A stretch of DNA of 64,000 bases from DASSQJ01 sp963773655 (GCA_963773655.1 CAVZBX010000001.1:124001-188000), one strand, 5' to 3'; counted from the first letter of the stretch, positions 12,048-22,355 are shown. Notes: generated by a model not told the origin, from the sequence alone. A program made the numbers and translations.

Positions 12048-12120
12048 CCGACCACTGTCCCAGACGCGCCGGCCGGGGGAGCCCGATCGTGGCCGCGCCC
12101 CAGCAGGGCGTGGCCCGGCC

Positions 12121-13980
12121 TCAGCCGGGGGCCCGTCCCCGCTCGACGGCACGGGCGTACCGGCTCCCGATGGCGATGAGGAGCAGGCCGGTCGCGATGA
12201 AGGCCACCGAGCGCACCATCCCGGACAGCGCCGCGAGGTCGTAGAGGAACAGCTTCCCGACGGCCACCGCCGCGAGGCCCAGGCCACCCCGCAGCGCCGG
12301 CTCGGCGTACCGGCCCCGCGCCAGCGAGCGCAGCAGCAGCCAGCCGGCGGCGAGCATCCAGGTGACGGTGGCGAGCGCCTGCCCGACGAGGAAGCCGAGA
12401 GCCGGCTCGCCGCCGCGTGCTCCGACGAGGACACCGAGGGCCACGAGCGCCGTCGCCGAGGCCGCCAGGCCCACGACCCATGCGACGACGATGCCGAGCA
12501 GCCGCAGCTCGCGGCCCACCCCGCGCACCGAGGTGGTGGCGCCGGCCGCGAGGGCGACGACGCCGACGGCGAGCAGGCTGTCGAGCAGCGCAACGGTCAT
12601 GTCGTGCCGCACCGCCGAGCGCTCGGTGAGGGCCGCCAGCGGGTGCTGGAGCCACGCGGCGAGGGCCAGGATGCCGGTGCCCACGCCGAGGCCGAGGGCC
12701 ACCCGGGTCCGGGTCACCGCGGCCATGGCGAGGTGACCGGCGGCGAGCAGCAGCAGGCCGGTGGCGACGAAGCGCGTCGGGGCCCCGCTGACGACGGCGA
12801 GCACGGCCGAGGTGGACCCACCGACCGCCGTGACCACGACCAGATGGAGCGCGACCGGCCCGAACGGCGGGCGTCCGAGGGCGGTGGCGCCGAGGAGCAG
12901 CACGGCGGCCACCAGGGCGAACAGGGTGGGCCGGGCCGGGTCCGGGAGGGACGCGGTGGCGGCGAGCATCCCGAGGACGGCGGCGGCGACGGCCACCGAC
13001 GCGGTGGCGTCGCCGGGGTCGCGCAGCACCGAGGCCGCCGACGTCGCCAGCGTGCCGAGCAGGACGACCAGGGCCACGGCGAGCAGCCCGACCCGCTCCG
13101 CCGTCGACCCGGCCGCGGCCGACCCCACGACGAGCGAGAGCGCGACCGGGGTGGCCCGGACCAGGGTGAGGACGGGGCGGGTCGCCTCGCCGCCGGCCCA
13201 CCAGCCGGCGAGGGCGAGGACACCGAGGAAGCCCGAGAGCACCCAGCCGGTGCCGCCGGCGACGACGGGGGAGAAGGCGGCCGCCCCCGCGACCATGAGC
13301 ACGGCGAGCAGCTCGCTGGACCAGCGCCGAGCCAGCCACAGCCCGGCCACTGCCACGCCCCCGGAGAGGGCCAGGCCTGCGAGGGGCGGGACCCAGCCGT
13401 AGCCGGCGGTCATCGCGACGACGTCGAGGTAGGCGGCGGCGCTGCCGGTGGCCACGAGGGCCACCGGGGCGGCACCGACCCGGTCGCTCCGGGTCAGCTC
13501 CGTGGCTCCCTGCCGGGCGCCGAGGACGGCGAGGACGGCCGCCAGCACGGCACCGGCGACGACGCGGGCCCCCGGGCCGAACCAGCCGTACCGCACGGCG
13601 ATGACGAGGAGCATGGCGATCCCGGCCAGGGTGACGACCGCCCCGGCGACGGCGAGCACGCGGGTCACCGCGCCCTCGCGGCGGTACCACGGCCGGGGCC
13701 GAGCGGTGGGCGCCGGGGCGCCCGGCCCGGCCGGTGCCGTCACCGGTGAGGCGGAGGCCGGCGGAGCGGCGGGCGTGGGCCGGGGCGCGACCGACGGTGT
13801 GGACGGCAGCGGTGCCGCGGCGGGGGAGGGGCCGGCCGCGGTCCGGGAGGCCGGGGCTGGCGCGGTGCCGCGGTCGAGGTCGGTGCGGAGCCGGGCGAGC
13901 CCGTTGCCGACCGCGTACAGACGCTGCATGGCCTCGGCGAACTCGCCCTCGAGGCGGCGGACGTCGTCCTGGGTGCTCAT
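12121..13980 (-). CDS. Large DUF2339-type polytopic membrane protein
   Basis: A 619-residue protein. Residues 1-40 form a short coiled-coil-like helix (DDVRRLEGEFAEAMQRL), followed by about 70 residues of Ala/Pro-rich linker, then more than a dozen closely packed hydrophobic helices up to the C terminus. The order coiled coil / Pro-rich linker / many helices fits DUF2339, a bacterial membrane family of unknown function. ATG 13980 is chosen because the coiled coil starts at MSTQDDV; a 14-residue Arg-rich upstream extension runs into the htrA terminator. It stands alone on its strand. Confidence 0.78.
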   Translation of the reverse strand: MSTQDDVRRLEGEFAEAMQRLYAVGNGLARLRTDLDRGTAPAPASRTAAGPSPAAAPLPSTPSVAPRPTPAAPPASASPVTAPAGPGAPAPTARPRPWYRREGAVTRVLAVAGAVVTLAGIAMLLVIAVRYGWFGPGARVVAGAVLAAVLAVLGARQGATELTRSDRVGAAPVALVATGSAAAYLDVVAMTAGYGWVPPLAGLALSGGVAVAGLWLARRWSSELLAVLMVAGAAAFSPVVAGGTGWVLSGFLGVLALAGWWAGGEATRPVLTLVRATPVALSLVVGSAAAGSTAERVGLLAVALVVLLGTLATSAASVLRDPGDATASVAVAAAVLGMLAATASLPDPARPTLFALVAAVLLLGATALGRPPFGPVALHLVVVTAVGGSTSAVLAVVSGAPTRFVATGLLLLAAGHLAMAAVTRTRVALGLGVGTGILALAAWLQHPLAALTERSAVRHDMTVALLDSLLAVGVVALAAGATTSVRGVGRELRLLGIVVAWVVGLAASATALVALGVLVGARGGEPALGFLVGQALATVTWMLAAGWLLLRSLARGRYAEPALRGGLGLAAVAVGKLFLYDLAALSGMVRSVAFIATGLLLIAIGSRYARAVERGRAPG

Positions 13981-14004
13981 GCGCCCAGCATCCGGCCGGA
14001 CGCG

Positions 14005-14053
14005 GACGGGGCGCCTGAGCACGTCTACTCAGACGTGCACCAGGCGCCCCGTC
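14005..14053 (-). terminator. Strong hairpin ending the htrA operon
   Basis: A 13-bp perfect outer stem (GACGGGGCGCCTG / CAGGCGCCCCGTC) continues, after a small internal bulge, into a 7-bp inner stem (CACGTCT / AGACGTG) with loop ACTC. It begins 26 bp after the protease stop codon on the minus strand. Confidence 0.85.
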
Positions 14054-14078
14054 GGCCGGACCGGGCCGGCCCGCGCGG

Positions 14079-15419
14079 TCAGCCGTTCTGGCTGCGCGCG
14101 GTGAGGGTGGCGTCGACCTCCATGGTGCCGCCGTCGCGGACGATGGTCAGCTTCACGGTGTTGCCGACGGCCTGCTCGCGGATGTGGGCGACCAGCGACA
14201 GCGCGGAGTCGACCGGCTCGCCGTCGACCGCGGTGATGAGGTCGCCGGCCCGCAGACCGGCCTGCTCGGCGGGGGTGCCGGGGCCGACCGAGGCGATCTC
14301 CGCGCCGGTGCGGGTGGCCGAGCCGTCGGAGGCGGTGCCGTTCTCCGGGGTGACCCCGAGGTAGGCGTGCTCGGCGACGCCCTTGTCGATGAGCTGCTTC
14401 GCGATCGCCTGCGCCTCGTTGACCGGGATCGCGAAGCCGATGCCGATGTTGCCGGACTGGCCGCCACCGGACGAGCCGAGCGAGGCGATCGAGGAGTTGA
14501 TCCCGACGAGCTGGCCGCTCCCGTTGACGAGCGCCCCGCCGCTGTTGCCGGGGTTGATGGCGGCGCTGGTCTGGATGGCGTTGGTCACCACGGGGTCGGA
14601 CTGGCTCTGCTGGAGCGGGTCACCGCTGCTCTCGGCCTGGGTCGTCACCGGCCGGTTCAGGGCGCTGACGATGCCGGTGGTCACCGTGCCGGCGAGGCCG
14701 AGCGGGTTGCCGACCGCCATCACCGGGTCACCGACCTCGAGGGCGTCGGAGTCGCCGAACGCGATCGGGGTGAGGTCGTCCGGCGCGTTCGGGATGGTCA
14801 CGACCGCGAGGTCGGTGGAGGGGTCCGTGCCACGGACCTGCGCCTCGAAGGTGCGCCCGTCGGCCAGGGTCACGGTGAGCTGCTCCGCGCCGGCGACGAC
14901 GTGGTTGTTCGTCAGTACGTGGCCGCTGCCGTCGATGATGACGCCGGAGCCGGCGCCCTCACCCTGGGCGCTGCGCGCGACGATCGCGACCACGCTCGGC
15001 GAGACCGCGTCGGCGGTGACGGTCCAGTTGGGGTTGGTGGCGTCGGCCTGGGCGACCGGGCCCTGGTCCGTGCCGCGGCCCAGCTGGGTGGACGACGTGG
15101 TCGCAGCGGAGGGGGTCTGCGTGTCGTCCCACAGCCGGGCCGCGGCGATGGTGCCGCCCGAGGACAGGAGGGCGGCGAGAACCGCGACGACGGTGATCTC
15201 CGCCGTGCGGCGACGTCCGGGACGCGGGGAGGGAGAGCCGCTGCCGGACGGCCCCGTCGGCCCCGAGGGTCCCGTCGGCCCGTTCGGGGCGTGCGGGATC
15301 GGGGTCGTCGGGGTGGACTGGTGGGGGGCCGACTGACCGTACGCGCCGCCGGGGCGCTGGGCCGTCTGCGTCCCGCCCTGGGGGGCGTACCACTGCGGGG
15401 TCGGGTGCTGGTCGGTCAT
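14079..15419 (-). CDS. HtrA/DegP-like membrane-anchored serine protease (S1C) with PDZ
   Basis: A 446-residue envelope protease. Residues 1-70 are a Gln/Pro/Gly-rich cytoplasmic tail, 73-95 a membrane anchor, about 130-330 a trypsin-like domain and about 350-440 a PDZ domain. The triad is visible: His173 in TNNHVV, Asp203 in STDLAVV and Ser293 in GNSGGAL. HtrA proteases degrade or refold misfolded secreted proteins. It follows a response regulator and sensor kinase on the same strand, the order of mprA-mprB-pepD in mycobacteria, so envelope-stress control by that pair is likely (inference). The operon ends in a strong hairpin. Confidence 0.93.
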   Translation of the reverse strand: MTDQHPTPQWYAPQGGTQTAQRPGGAYGQSAPHQSTPTTPIPHAPNGPTGPSGPTGPSGSGSPSPRPGRRRTAEITVVAVLAALLSSGGTIAAARLWDDTQTPSAATTSSTQLGRGTDQGPVAQADATNPNWTVTADAVSPSVVAIVARSAQGEGAGSGVIIDGSGHVLTNNHVVAGAEQLTVTLADGRTFEAQVRGTDPSTDLAVVTIPNAPDDLTPIAFGDSDALEVGDPVMAVGNPLGLAGTVTTGIVSALNRPVTTQAESSGDPLQQSQSDPVVTNAIQTSAAINPGNSGGALVNGSGQLVGINSSIASLGSSGGGQSGNIGIGFAIPVNEAQAIAKQLIDKGVAEHAYLGVTPENGTASDGSATRTGAEIASVGPGTPAEQAGLRAGDLITAVDGEPVDSALSLVAHIREQAVGNTVKLTIVRDGGTMEVDATLTARSQNG

Positions 15420-15485
15420 GGTCCTGTGTGCTCCTTCGGTGGCTGACTACGACGAGTCAACCGCCCCGAGGTGGGCGAAGGCTGG

Positions 15486-16932
15486 TCAGACGCTGGGAGT
15501 CCCCTGTGGAAGCCGGACCACGAACGTGGCACCGCCCCCGGGGGTCTCGGCCACGCCGACCCGGCCGTGGTGGGCCGCGACGATCGCGGCGACGATGGCC
15601 AGCCCCAGCCCGCTCCCGCCGCTGCCCCGCCCGCGGGAGGGGTCGGCCCGGTAGAACCGCTCGAACACCTTGACGGAGATGTCCTGAGGCACCCCGGGGC
15701 CGTGGTCGCGCACCTCGAGCGCGACTCCCTCGTCGTCGGTGCCGACGGCCACCTCGACGGGCGTCCCCTCCGGGGTGTGCTGCAGCGCGTTGGCGACGAG
15801 GTTGGTGACCACCTGCCGCAGCCGGGCCTCGAAGCCGTGGGCCACCGTCGGCTCGACCGGTCCGTCCAGCCCGAGCAGGCTGATCCGTCGGTCGGGGGCC
15901 CGGACACGGGCGTCGGCCACCGCGTCCGCGGCGAGCACGGTGAGGTCCACCGGACCGGCCTGCGCGTCGGGGGCCTCGTCCATCCGGGCCAGGGTGAGCA
16001 GGTCCTCGACGAGCACGCTCATCCGCCCCGACTCGGCCTCGATCCGCTCCATCGCGGCGCCGACGGCCGCGGAGTCGGGCACCGCGCCCTGGCGGTACAG
16101 CTCGGCGTACCCGCGGACGGTGGCGAGGGGGGTGCGCAGCTCGTGCGAGGCGTCGGCGACGAACTGCCGCATCCGCTCCTCGCTCTGCTCGCGGACCGCG
16201 AACGAGGACTCGATCCGGGCGAGCATGACGTTGAGGCTGCGGGACAGGGAGGCCACCTCGTCGTCGGCCTGCCGCACCGGGACCCGTTGGGTGAGGTCGC
16301 CGGCGGCGATCGCCGCGGCGGTGTCCTCGATCCGCGTCAGCGGGCGCAACGCGCGCCGCACGACGAAGTACCCGAGGCCCAGGGTGAGGGCGAGCACGAC
16401 GGTGCCGATCAGCCCGGTGGTGACCAGCAGCCGGGTGACGGTGTGGGTGACGGGCTGGAGCGGGAGCCCGATCGCGGCGGTCGCGGTCGACGAGCCGCCG
16501 ACCTGCACCGCGACGAAGCGCCAGCGGGCCTTGGAGTTCGTCGACCCGACGGTGAACGGCTCCTGGGTGGTGACGCGCGGGTCCTCCGGCCTCAGGACGG
16601 GGAGGTCGGGCTGGTCCGTGACGTTGGTCGGGAGAAAGGTCACCTGCCGGCTGCCGTCCTGGAGGACGAACGCGTAGCCACGGGGCAGGGCGTCGTTCCC
16701 GATCAGTGGGGAAGTCGGTGATCGTCTGCCGCGCCACGGGGGCGGCGACGTTGCGCAGCTCGCTGTCGATGCCGTCGAGCAGGTCGGAGCGGGTGAGGTA
16801 GGCCGTGACCAGGCTGGTGGCGACGAGCGCGGCGCCGACGAGCACCCCGACGATGACGAGCAGCCGGCGGCGCAGCGGCACCCGCTCGAGCCGCCGCACG
16901 ATCCCCGCGGCCGGCCCGGCCGGCTCCGCCAT
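15486..16932 (-). pseudogene. Sensor histidine kinase (MprB-like), one frameshift
   Basis: The start ATG at 16932 overlaps the response-regulator stop by one base. The frame codes an N-terminal membrane helix (RLLVIVGVLVGAALVATSLV) and the start of a sensor domain, then shifts. Reading resumes in another frame through a second helix, a HAMP domain, the phospho-acceptor DASHELRTPLATVRG, an N box (NLVANALQHTPEG), and G boxes (DHGPGVP, GSGGSGLGLAIV). Removing one G from the run at 16708-16711 joins the halves into one kinase of about 480 residues: the joined reading gives DFPLIGNDALPRGYAFV. All catalytic boxes are intact, so a sequencing error or slippage is more likely than real loss. Partner: the adjacent regulator; likely target: the HtrA gene. 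Confidence 0.85.
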
Positions 16933-17645
16933 CAGGTGCCGGGCGGCATCCGGAGCACGTAGCCCACGCCGCGCTTGGTGTGGATGAGCGGCGGCAGCCC
17001 CTCGGTGTCGATCTTGCGGCGCAGGTAGGAGATGTAGGACTCGACGATGCCGGACTCGCCGCGGAAGTCGTAGTCCCAGACGTGGTCGAGGATCTGCGCC
17101 TTGGAGAGGACCCGGTTGGGGTTGAGCAGGAGGTAGCGCAGGAGCTTGAACTCGGTGGGGCTGGTCTCGATGACCCGGCCCGCCCGGCGGACCTCGTGCG
17201 AGTCCTCGTCGAGCTCGAGGTCCGCGAAGGCGAGGACGTGACGGTCCTCCTCGGCGTCGCCCCGGGTGCGGCGCAGCACCGCGCGGATGCGCGCGACGAC
17301 CTCCTCGAGGCTGAACGGCTTGGTGACGTAGTCGTCGCCGCCGACGGTCAGGCCCTTGATCTTGTCGTCGACGGAGTCGCGGGCGGTGACGAAGACGATG
17401 GGCAGCTGGCGGCCCTGGTCGCGCAGCCTTCGGGTGACGGTGAAGCCGTCCATGTCGGGGAGCATGACGTCGAGCACGCAGAGGTCGGGCACGTGCTCGC
17501 CGGCCACGCGCAGCGCCTCGGAGCCGCTCGCGGCCGTCGCCACGTCGAAGCCCGCGTAGCGCAGGGACGTCGCGAGGAGCTCACGGATGTTGGGCTCGTC
17601 CTCGACGACGAGCAGTCGTGCCTCGGGGGTCTGGGTCGCGCTCAC
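16932..17645 (-). CDS. OmpR-family response regulator (MprA-like)
   Basis: A 237-residue regulator with a receiver domain (about 10-120) and a winged-helix DNA-binding domain (about 140-232). Phospho-acceptor Asp59 lies in CVLDVMLPDMDG, the acidic pair in VVEDEPN, the conserved Thr in VFVTARD and Lys109 in YVTKPF. The effector domain shows SPTEFKLLRYLLLNPN and the wing GVGYVLR. Its stop overlaps the kinase start (TGATG), showing coupled translation, and the HtrA protease follows. The gene order and similarity suggest an envelope-stress two-component system; the signal itself is not visible in the sequence. Confidence 0.94.
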   Translation of the reverse strand: MSATQTPEARLLVVEDEPNIRELLATSLRYAGFDVATAASGSEALRVAGEHVPDLCVLDVMLPDMDGFTVTRRLRDQGRQLPIVFVTARDSVDDKIKGLTVGGDDYVTKPFSLEEVVARIRAVLRRTRGDAEEDRHVLAFADLELDEDSHEVRRAGRVIETSPTEFKLLRYLLLNPNRVLSKAQILDHVWDYDFRGESGIVESYISYLRRKIDTEGLPPLIHTKRGVGYVLRMPPGT

Positions 17646-17738
17646 GCCGCCCAGTCTCGCGCAGGAGCCTGTGAGGTGGCTGGGTGCCGGCTGAGGAACT
17701 CGGCGCCGGGTCGTGGCCCGGTCGCTCCGGGCCGGGGC

Positions 17739-18361
17739 TCAGTAGCCGGAGTACGAGCTCGTGCTGCCAGCGGCGAAGAGGAACCCGATGAACGCGACGA
17801 CGGCGATGATCGTGAGCGACGACCCCGCCGGCGTACGCCCACCAGCCGTACCGCGTCATGCGGCTGGAGCCCTCCGGGTCCTCGTACTGCTTGGTCAGGC
17901 CGATGATGCCGAGGATGAGTGCGGGGATGACGAGCAGGCCGGCGCAGAACACGACCGCGTCACGCCGGAGACGATGGTGAGGACGAGGGCGCCGGTGTTC
18001 TGGCGCGGGGCGGCGTACGCCGGGCGGCGCCGTACCCTCCGTAGCGCGCGGGGCAGGAGGCCGGACGGGTACGAGCCGGGCGGTAGCAGGGCCGCAGGCG
18101 GGGCGGTAGGGCGCCGGGGGGTACCCCGGTCCCGCGGTGACCGGATGCCCCGGGGCCGGCTGCCCGACGGGGAGGGCGGCTCCGGGGTCGCAGGGCCCCT
18201 GGCCGGCGGCAGTACGGCGGCCCGTGGCACGCGGCGGGCGCCGCCGAGAGGGCCCGGCGCGGGCGGCCGGGGACCCGGAGGCCGCCTCGGGACGGGCTCT
18301 CGGAGGGGGTGCGGTGGGGTCGCCGCTCGTCGTCGCGGCCTGCTCGTCGGTGCTTGCCCAT
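17739..18361 (-). pseudogene. DUF4190-type membrane protein, several frameshifts
   Basis: Pieces in different frames join into a plausible gene. It starts at ATG 18361 (MGKHRRAGRDDERR), continues as a Pro/Gly/Tyr-rich cytosolic stretch, then RQNTGALVLTIVSGV, FCAGLLVIPALILGIIGLTKQYEDPEGS, MTRYGWWAYAGGVV and SLTIIAVVAFIGFLFAAG, ending SSYSGY and a stop at 17739. Two hydrophobic helices after a Pro-rich head are typical of DUF4190-like small membrane proteins. Frames change near 17811-17826 and 17955, and again in the Pro-rich part. Each join needs only a one- or two-base change. Function is unknown in the family. Confidence 0.6.
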
Positions 18362-18467
18362 CTCGTGCCTCCTCGTCCGGCCCGCCGGCACGGATCGTGC
18401 CCCGCCACTGCGCAGCTACTGGCGCGCGCGGCTCGCCCGTCGCGGGCCAGCGTGTCAGGATCGCGGG

Positions 18468-19405
18468 GTGAGACTCCCGCTGCCGCAGGTCGAGCCCGAT
18501 CCTCCGCTCCCGCAGCGTCACGGTCTACGAGGTGGGCCCCCGCGACGGGCTGCAGAACGAGTCGGCGGTGGTTCCCGCCGAGGTGAAGGCCGAGTTCGTC
18601 CGCCGGCTGGAGGCCGCGGGGATCGGCACCATCGAGACGACCTCCTTCGTCGACCCGCGCTGGGTGCCGCAGCTGGCCGACGCCGAGGAGCTGCTCACCG
18701 AGCTCGGGGCGGACGGGCCGCGGGGCGCGCCGCCCCGTGCTCGTGCCCAACCTCCGTGGGCTCGACCGCGCGCTGGAGGCGGGCGTCGGTGCGGTGGCGG
18801 TCTTCGGCAGCGCCACCGAGACCTTCGCGCGGAAGAACCTCAACCGCTCGGTCGGCGGAGTCGGTCGAGATGTTCGCGCCGGTCGTCGAGCGGGCGCGGG
18901 CCGAGGGGCTGTGGGTGCGCGCGTACGTCTCGATGTGCTTCGGCGACCCGTGGGAGGGGCCGGTGCCGGTCTCCCAGGTGGTCGACGTGTGCGCGCGGCT
19001 GATGGACCTCGGCTGCGACCAGCTCTCGGTCGGCGACACCATCGGGGTCGGCACGACCGGGCACGTCCACCGGCTGCTCGACGCGCTCGGCGCGGCCGGC
19101 ATCGGGCCCGAGCGCGTCGGCGTCCACTTCCACGACACCTACGGCCAGGCGCTGGCGAACACCATGGCCGCGCTGCGCGACGGCGTCACCGTCGTCGACG
19201 CGTCGGCGGGCGGGCTCGGCGGGTGCCCGTACGCCAAGTCCGCCACCGGGAACCTCGCCACCGAGGACCTCGTCTGGGCGCTGGACGGTGCGGGCGTCAG
19301 ACCGGCGTCGACCTCGACGCCCTCGTCGAGACGAGCACGTGGATGGCCGGCCACCTCGGCAGGCCCTCGCCCTCGCGCGTCGTCCGGGCGCTCTCCGGCG
19401 GCTGA
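18468..19405 (+). pseudogene. Hydroxymethylglutaryl-CoA lyase, four frameshifts
   Basis: Segments in three frames reassemble an HMG-CoA lyase, which splits HMG-CoA to acetyl-CoA and acetoacetate in leucine degradation. In order: VTVYEVGPRDGLQNE, IETTSFVDPRWVPQLAD, VLVPNLRGLDRALEAGV, FARKNLNRSV, ESVEMFAPVVERARAEG, YVSMCFGDPWEGP, LSVGDTIGVGTTG, VGVHFHDTYGQALAN, ASAGGLGGCPYAKSATGN, and TGVDLDALVETSTWMAGHLG. The catalytic Cys loop (GGCPYA), the metal-binding HFHD and the substrate Arg in GPRDG are all present. Shifts lie near 18510, 18722, 18850 and 19305. The total span of about 312 codons matches the family. Conservation of every motif argues for sequence errors rather than decay. Confidence 0.85.
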
Positions 19406-19512
19406 CCCGCCGGGGCCCGCGCCGCTCACTCCCTGAGGTCCGGGGGCTGTGACCTCGATGTGAACGCCGCGATCCGGGCATGCGGACCGGACCCGGCGCG
19501 AGATCATGGGGC

Positions 19513-20373
19513 ATGGCCGACCGACCCACCCCCGCGGACCCTCGCAGCGAGCCCCACCGGGGCGCCGACGCGGGTCCGCCGCCGTCGCCGACGGAGCCGC
19601 TCCCACCGAGCCGGGGCCCCGGCGCGGACCGGCGCCCGGTGCCACGGCGGCGGGCGCCACCTGAGCGGCCGGTGTGGCCGGCCGCGGGCGACGCCGCCAC
19701 CGGGCGGTGCTCAGGGCTGGTCCGGTGCCGCGCCGGCGCGGCCCTCCGGCGCGGGGCGGCTCTGGGGCGAGGCCACCGCCACCACCGGCAGCCGGATCGC
19801 GCTCGCCGCGGCCGCCGTGCTCGGTGTCGTCGTCCTCCTCATGGGGATCGGGCTCGTCGGGCTCCTTCGTCGTGCACCGCATCGACCGCGCCGGCCTCGT
19901 CCTCGACGATGACGACGACCGCGGCCGGATGGGCGAGGACCGGGGACGCCGCGGCGACACCCCGTTCGGCAACAACGGGCGGCGGGAACGGGAACGGCAA
20001 CGGGAACGGCCGGGCCGAGGACCGCGGCGACGGTGCGCCCAGGGACGGGGCCCGGCCGGGGTCGCGGGCCAGGGCGAGGGCCTCGGCGGGGCCGCGGGTG
20101 TGCTGCCGCTGGGCGCCGTGCTGCACGGGCAGTTCACGACCACCCTCACCGGCGAGCCGGCCGTGATGGTCGTTCCAGGTCGGGGAGGTCACCGACCTGA
20201 CCGCGGGCGAGAGCCTCACCGTGCGCAGCACCGACGGCTTCGAGGCGACCTACCGCGTCGACGACGCGACGACCCGTGGCTCGGCGCCGGCGGCGGGGGA
20301 CCGGGTGCGGGTGCTCGCGGCCAGGGACGGCATGCAGGCCGTCGTCGTGCAGGTGCTCGGGGCCGACGACTGA
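19513..20373 (+). pseudogene. DUF5666-like membrane-anchored protein, frameshifted
   Basis: Starts at ATG 19513 (MADRPTPADPRSEPHRG) with a long Pro-rich cytosolic head, then a membrane helix (GSRIALAAAAVLGVVVLLMGIG), an Asp- and Gly/Asn-rich stretch, and a C-terminal beta domain read as HGQFTTTLTGEPAVMV, VGEVTDLTAGESLTVRSTDG, YRVDDATT and AAGDRVRVLAARDG, ending VLGADD. The last part resembles DUF5666-type repeats of small secreted proteins. Frames change near 19700, 19860, 19980 and 20175. It is followed at once by a 12-bp-stem hairpin. Function is unknown. Confidence 0.6.
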
Positions 20374-20378
20374 GGCTG

Positions 20379-20423
20379 CTCCCGCGCCCGGCCGCCGGTG
20401 GCCCCGACGGGCGGGCGCGGGAG
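20379..20423. terminator. Bidirectional hairpin terminator
   Basis: Perfect 12-bp stem, CTCCCGCGCCCG at 20379-20390 with CGGGCGCGGGAG at 20412-20423, loop 21 nt. It sits between the convergent DUF5666-like gene and the MFS gene. Confidence 0.7.
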
Positions 20424-20447
20424 GCGACCGGGCGCCCGTGGACCGGG

Positions 20448-21790
20448 TCAGCCGGCCGGCTCGGGCGCCGCCTCGGCAGCCCGGGCACGCGGCTGCGAGG
20501 TGGCGACCCCGTTGACCTGCGGGCTGATCGTGCGCTCGAGCGCCAGCGCAAGGACGGCGACGAGCCGCGAGCCCGACGAGGATCACGCCGATGAAGACGC
20601 CACCGAGCCGCCGGTCGAGCAGCCACCCGGCCACCACCGGCGCCGTGATCGCGCCGAGCTGGAACGCCCCCGCCGACACCGCGTTGAACCGTCCGCGGTC
20701 GCGGTCGGTGGCGAGGTCGTTGACGATGGCGGGGACCGTCGGCTGCAGCATCGTCTCGCCCAGCCCGAAGAGGACGTGGAAGGCGACGACGCCGACCGCG
20801 GCGAGCAGCGTGCCCGCCACCATCCCGGTGGCGCCGAGCAGCGCCCAGGCGGCGGCCCACAGGACGACCAGCCCGAGGAAGACGCGCGTGCGGCGGTGCC
20901 CGTCGATGACCCGGAGCACGAGGAACTGCAACCCGACGATGACCGCGGTGTTCGCCGCGAAGGCGAGCCCGATGGTGCGGGTGGACACCTCGCTGACCTG
21001 ACGGGCGAACGCCGGGAAGCCCGGCCTCCATCTGGCCGTAGCCGACGAAGCTGGCGAGGAAGGTGAGCGCCGGTGATCCACAGCACCGCCGGCCGCCGGA
21101 TGATCGCGAGGTAGCCGGCGCCGCCGGGCGCCCCGTCCTCGCTCGGCAGCGGACGCCCGGCGACCGAGCGCAGCGGGCCCGAGGAGCATCGCGATCGGGG
21201 ACCAGGACGCACACCGCGTCGGCGAGGAAGATGGCGGTGAAGGTCCACGGCCGGGTGACGTCGGTGAGGAACCCGCTGACGACGCCGCCGAGCCCGATGC
21301 CGAGGTTGACGAGCGCGAAGTTGACGCCGAAGTACTGGGTGCGCAGCCGGCCGTCGACGAGGCTCGCGATCATCGCGTTGAACGCCGGCCAGCCGATGCC
21401 GAAGCTGACCCCCAGGAGGACGAACGCGACGACGAGGGCCGGCACCGTGGTGGCGAAGGCGATGACGACCGCGCCGAGCACCTGGGCGCACAGCCCGGCG
21501 ACGACCACGCGGCGGGCACCGAGCCGGTCGGTGAGGGCGCCGACCGGGGCGGTGATGAGGACCGCGACGACGGCGATCAGGGCCATGAGGAGGCCGGCGA
21601 CGTCGAGGTCGACCCCGCGGACCTCGTGCACGTAGATGACGGTGAACGGCAGGGTCATCCCGCGGCCGAGCGTGGAGATCGCGGTGGTCGAGAGCAGCCA
21701 GCGCCCGGGCGTGGGCAGCTCGTCCCAGAACGCGCGCAGCGTGAGCCGCCCCGGCGTGGTGTGGGGGTCGCTGAGGGTGTTCTCCGGCAC
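20448..21790 (-). pseudogene. MFS transporter, several frameshifts
   Basis: Starts at ATG 21790 (MPENTLSDPHTTPGRL) and reads a clear major-facilitator N half: RWLLSTTAISTLGRGM, FTVIYVHEVRGVDL, the loop motif GALTDRLGARRVVVAG between helices 2 and 3, and GIGWPAFNAMIASLV. After about 21185 the frame is lost and recovered in others: GYLAIIRRPAVLWITG, then VSTRTIGLAFAANTAV, FGLGETMLQPTVPAIVNDL, GAFQLGAITAPVVAGWLL and a final ISPQVNGVATSQPRARA. Shifts lie near 21185, 21070, 21020 and 20575. Reassembled it would have about 445 residues and 12 helices, the normal size. It resembles drug or metabolite exporters; substrate unknown. Confidence 0.85.
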
Positions 21791-21956
21791 CGGCCAACGG
21801 TGTCACGGACCACTGACACCGGGCCATCCGGTTTTCCGGCCCTGCGGTCCCGGCCGGGCGACGGAACCCGGCAGCGCGGGTGCGGCATCAGCGGTTAGCC
21901 TTGTGCGTGGTGCCCACGAGGGCTCCGACCACGCGAGCAGATCGACGAGGTGGACC

Positions 21957-22355
21957 GTGCCCACTGGCAAGGTGAAGTTCTTCGACACGGCGAAGGGCTT
22001 CGGATTCGTGTCCGGCGACGCCGGTGAGGGCGATGTGTTCGTGCCCGCCAGCGCGCTGCCGGCCGGGGTCGAGGGCCTCAAGAGCGGTCAGCGCATCGAG
22101 TTCAGCATCGCCGAGGGACGCCGCGGTGCCCAGGCCCTGTCGGTCCGCCTGCTCGACCCGGCCCCGTCCGTCGCCGCCGGCCGCAAGGTCCGCGACCGCA
22201 AGCCGCCGGAGGAGATGGTCGTCATCGTCGAGGACGTGATCAAGCTGCTCGACTCGGTCTCGGAGTCGCTGCGACGGGGCCACTACCCCGACCGGAACCA
22301 CGGGAACAAGACCGCTCAGGTGCTGCGTGCGGTCGCGGAGGACCTCGAGCTGTGA
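21957..22355 (+). CDS. Cold-shock-domain protein with C-terminal extension
   Basis: A 132-residue protein. Residues 1-65 are a cold-shock domain with RNP1-like KGFGFVSGD and RNP2-like VFVPASAL, which bind single-stranded nucleic acid; the C-terminal half is an extension (RKVRDRKPPEEMVVIVEDV) not present in the 67-residue Csp proteins. GTG at 21957 is used because the conserved start VPTGKVKFFDTAKG begins there. The stop overlaps the DUF3027 start (TGATG), so both are one operon. This csp-DUF3027 pair is widespread in Actinobacteria. Confidence 0.92.
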   Translation: MPTGKVKFFDTAKGFGFVSGDAGEGDVFVPASALPAGVEGLKSGQRIEFSIAEGRRGAQALSVRLLDPAPSVAAGRKVRDRKPPEEMVVIVEDVIKLLDSVSESLRRGHYPDRNHGNKTAQVLRAVAEDLEL

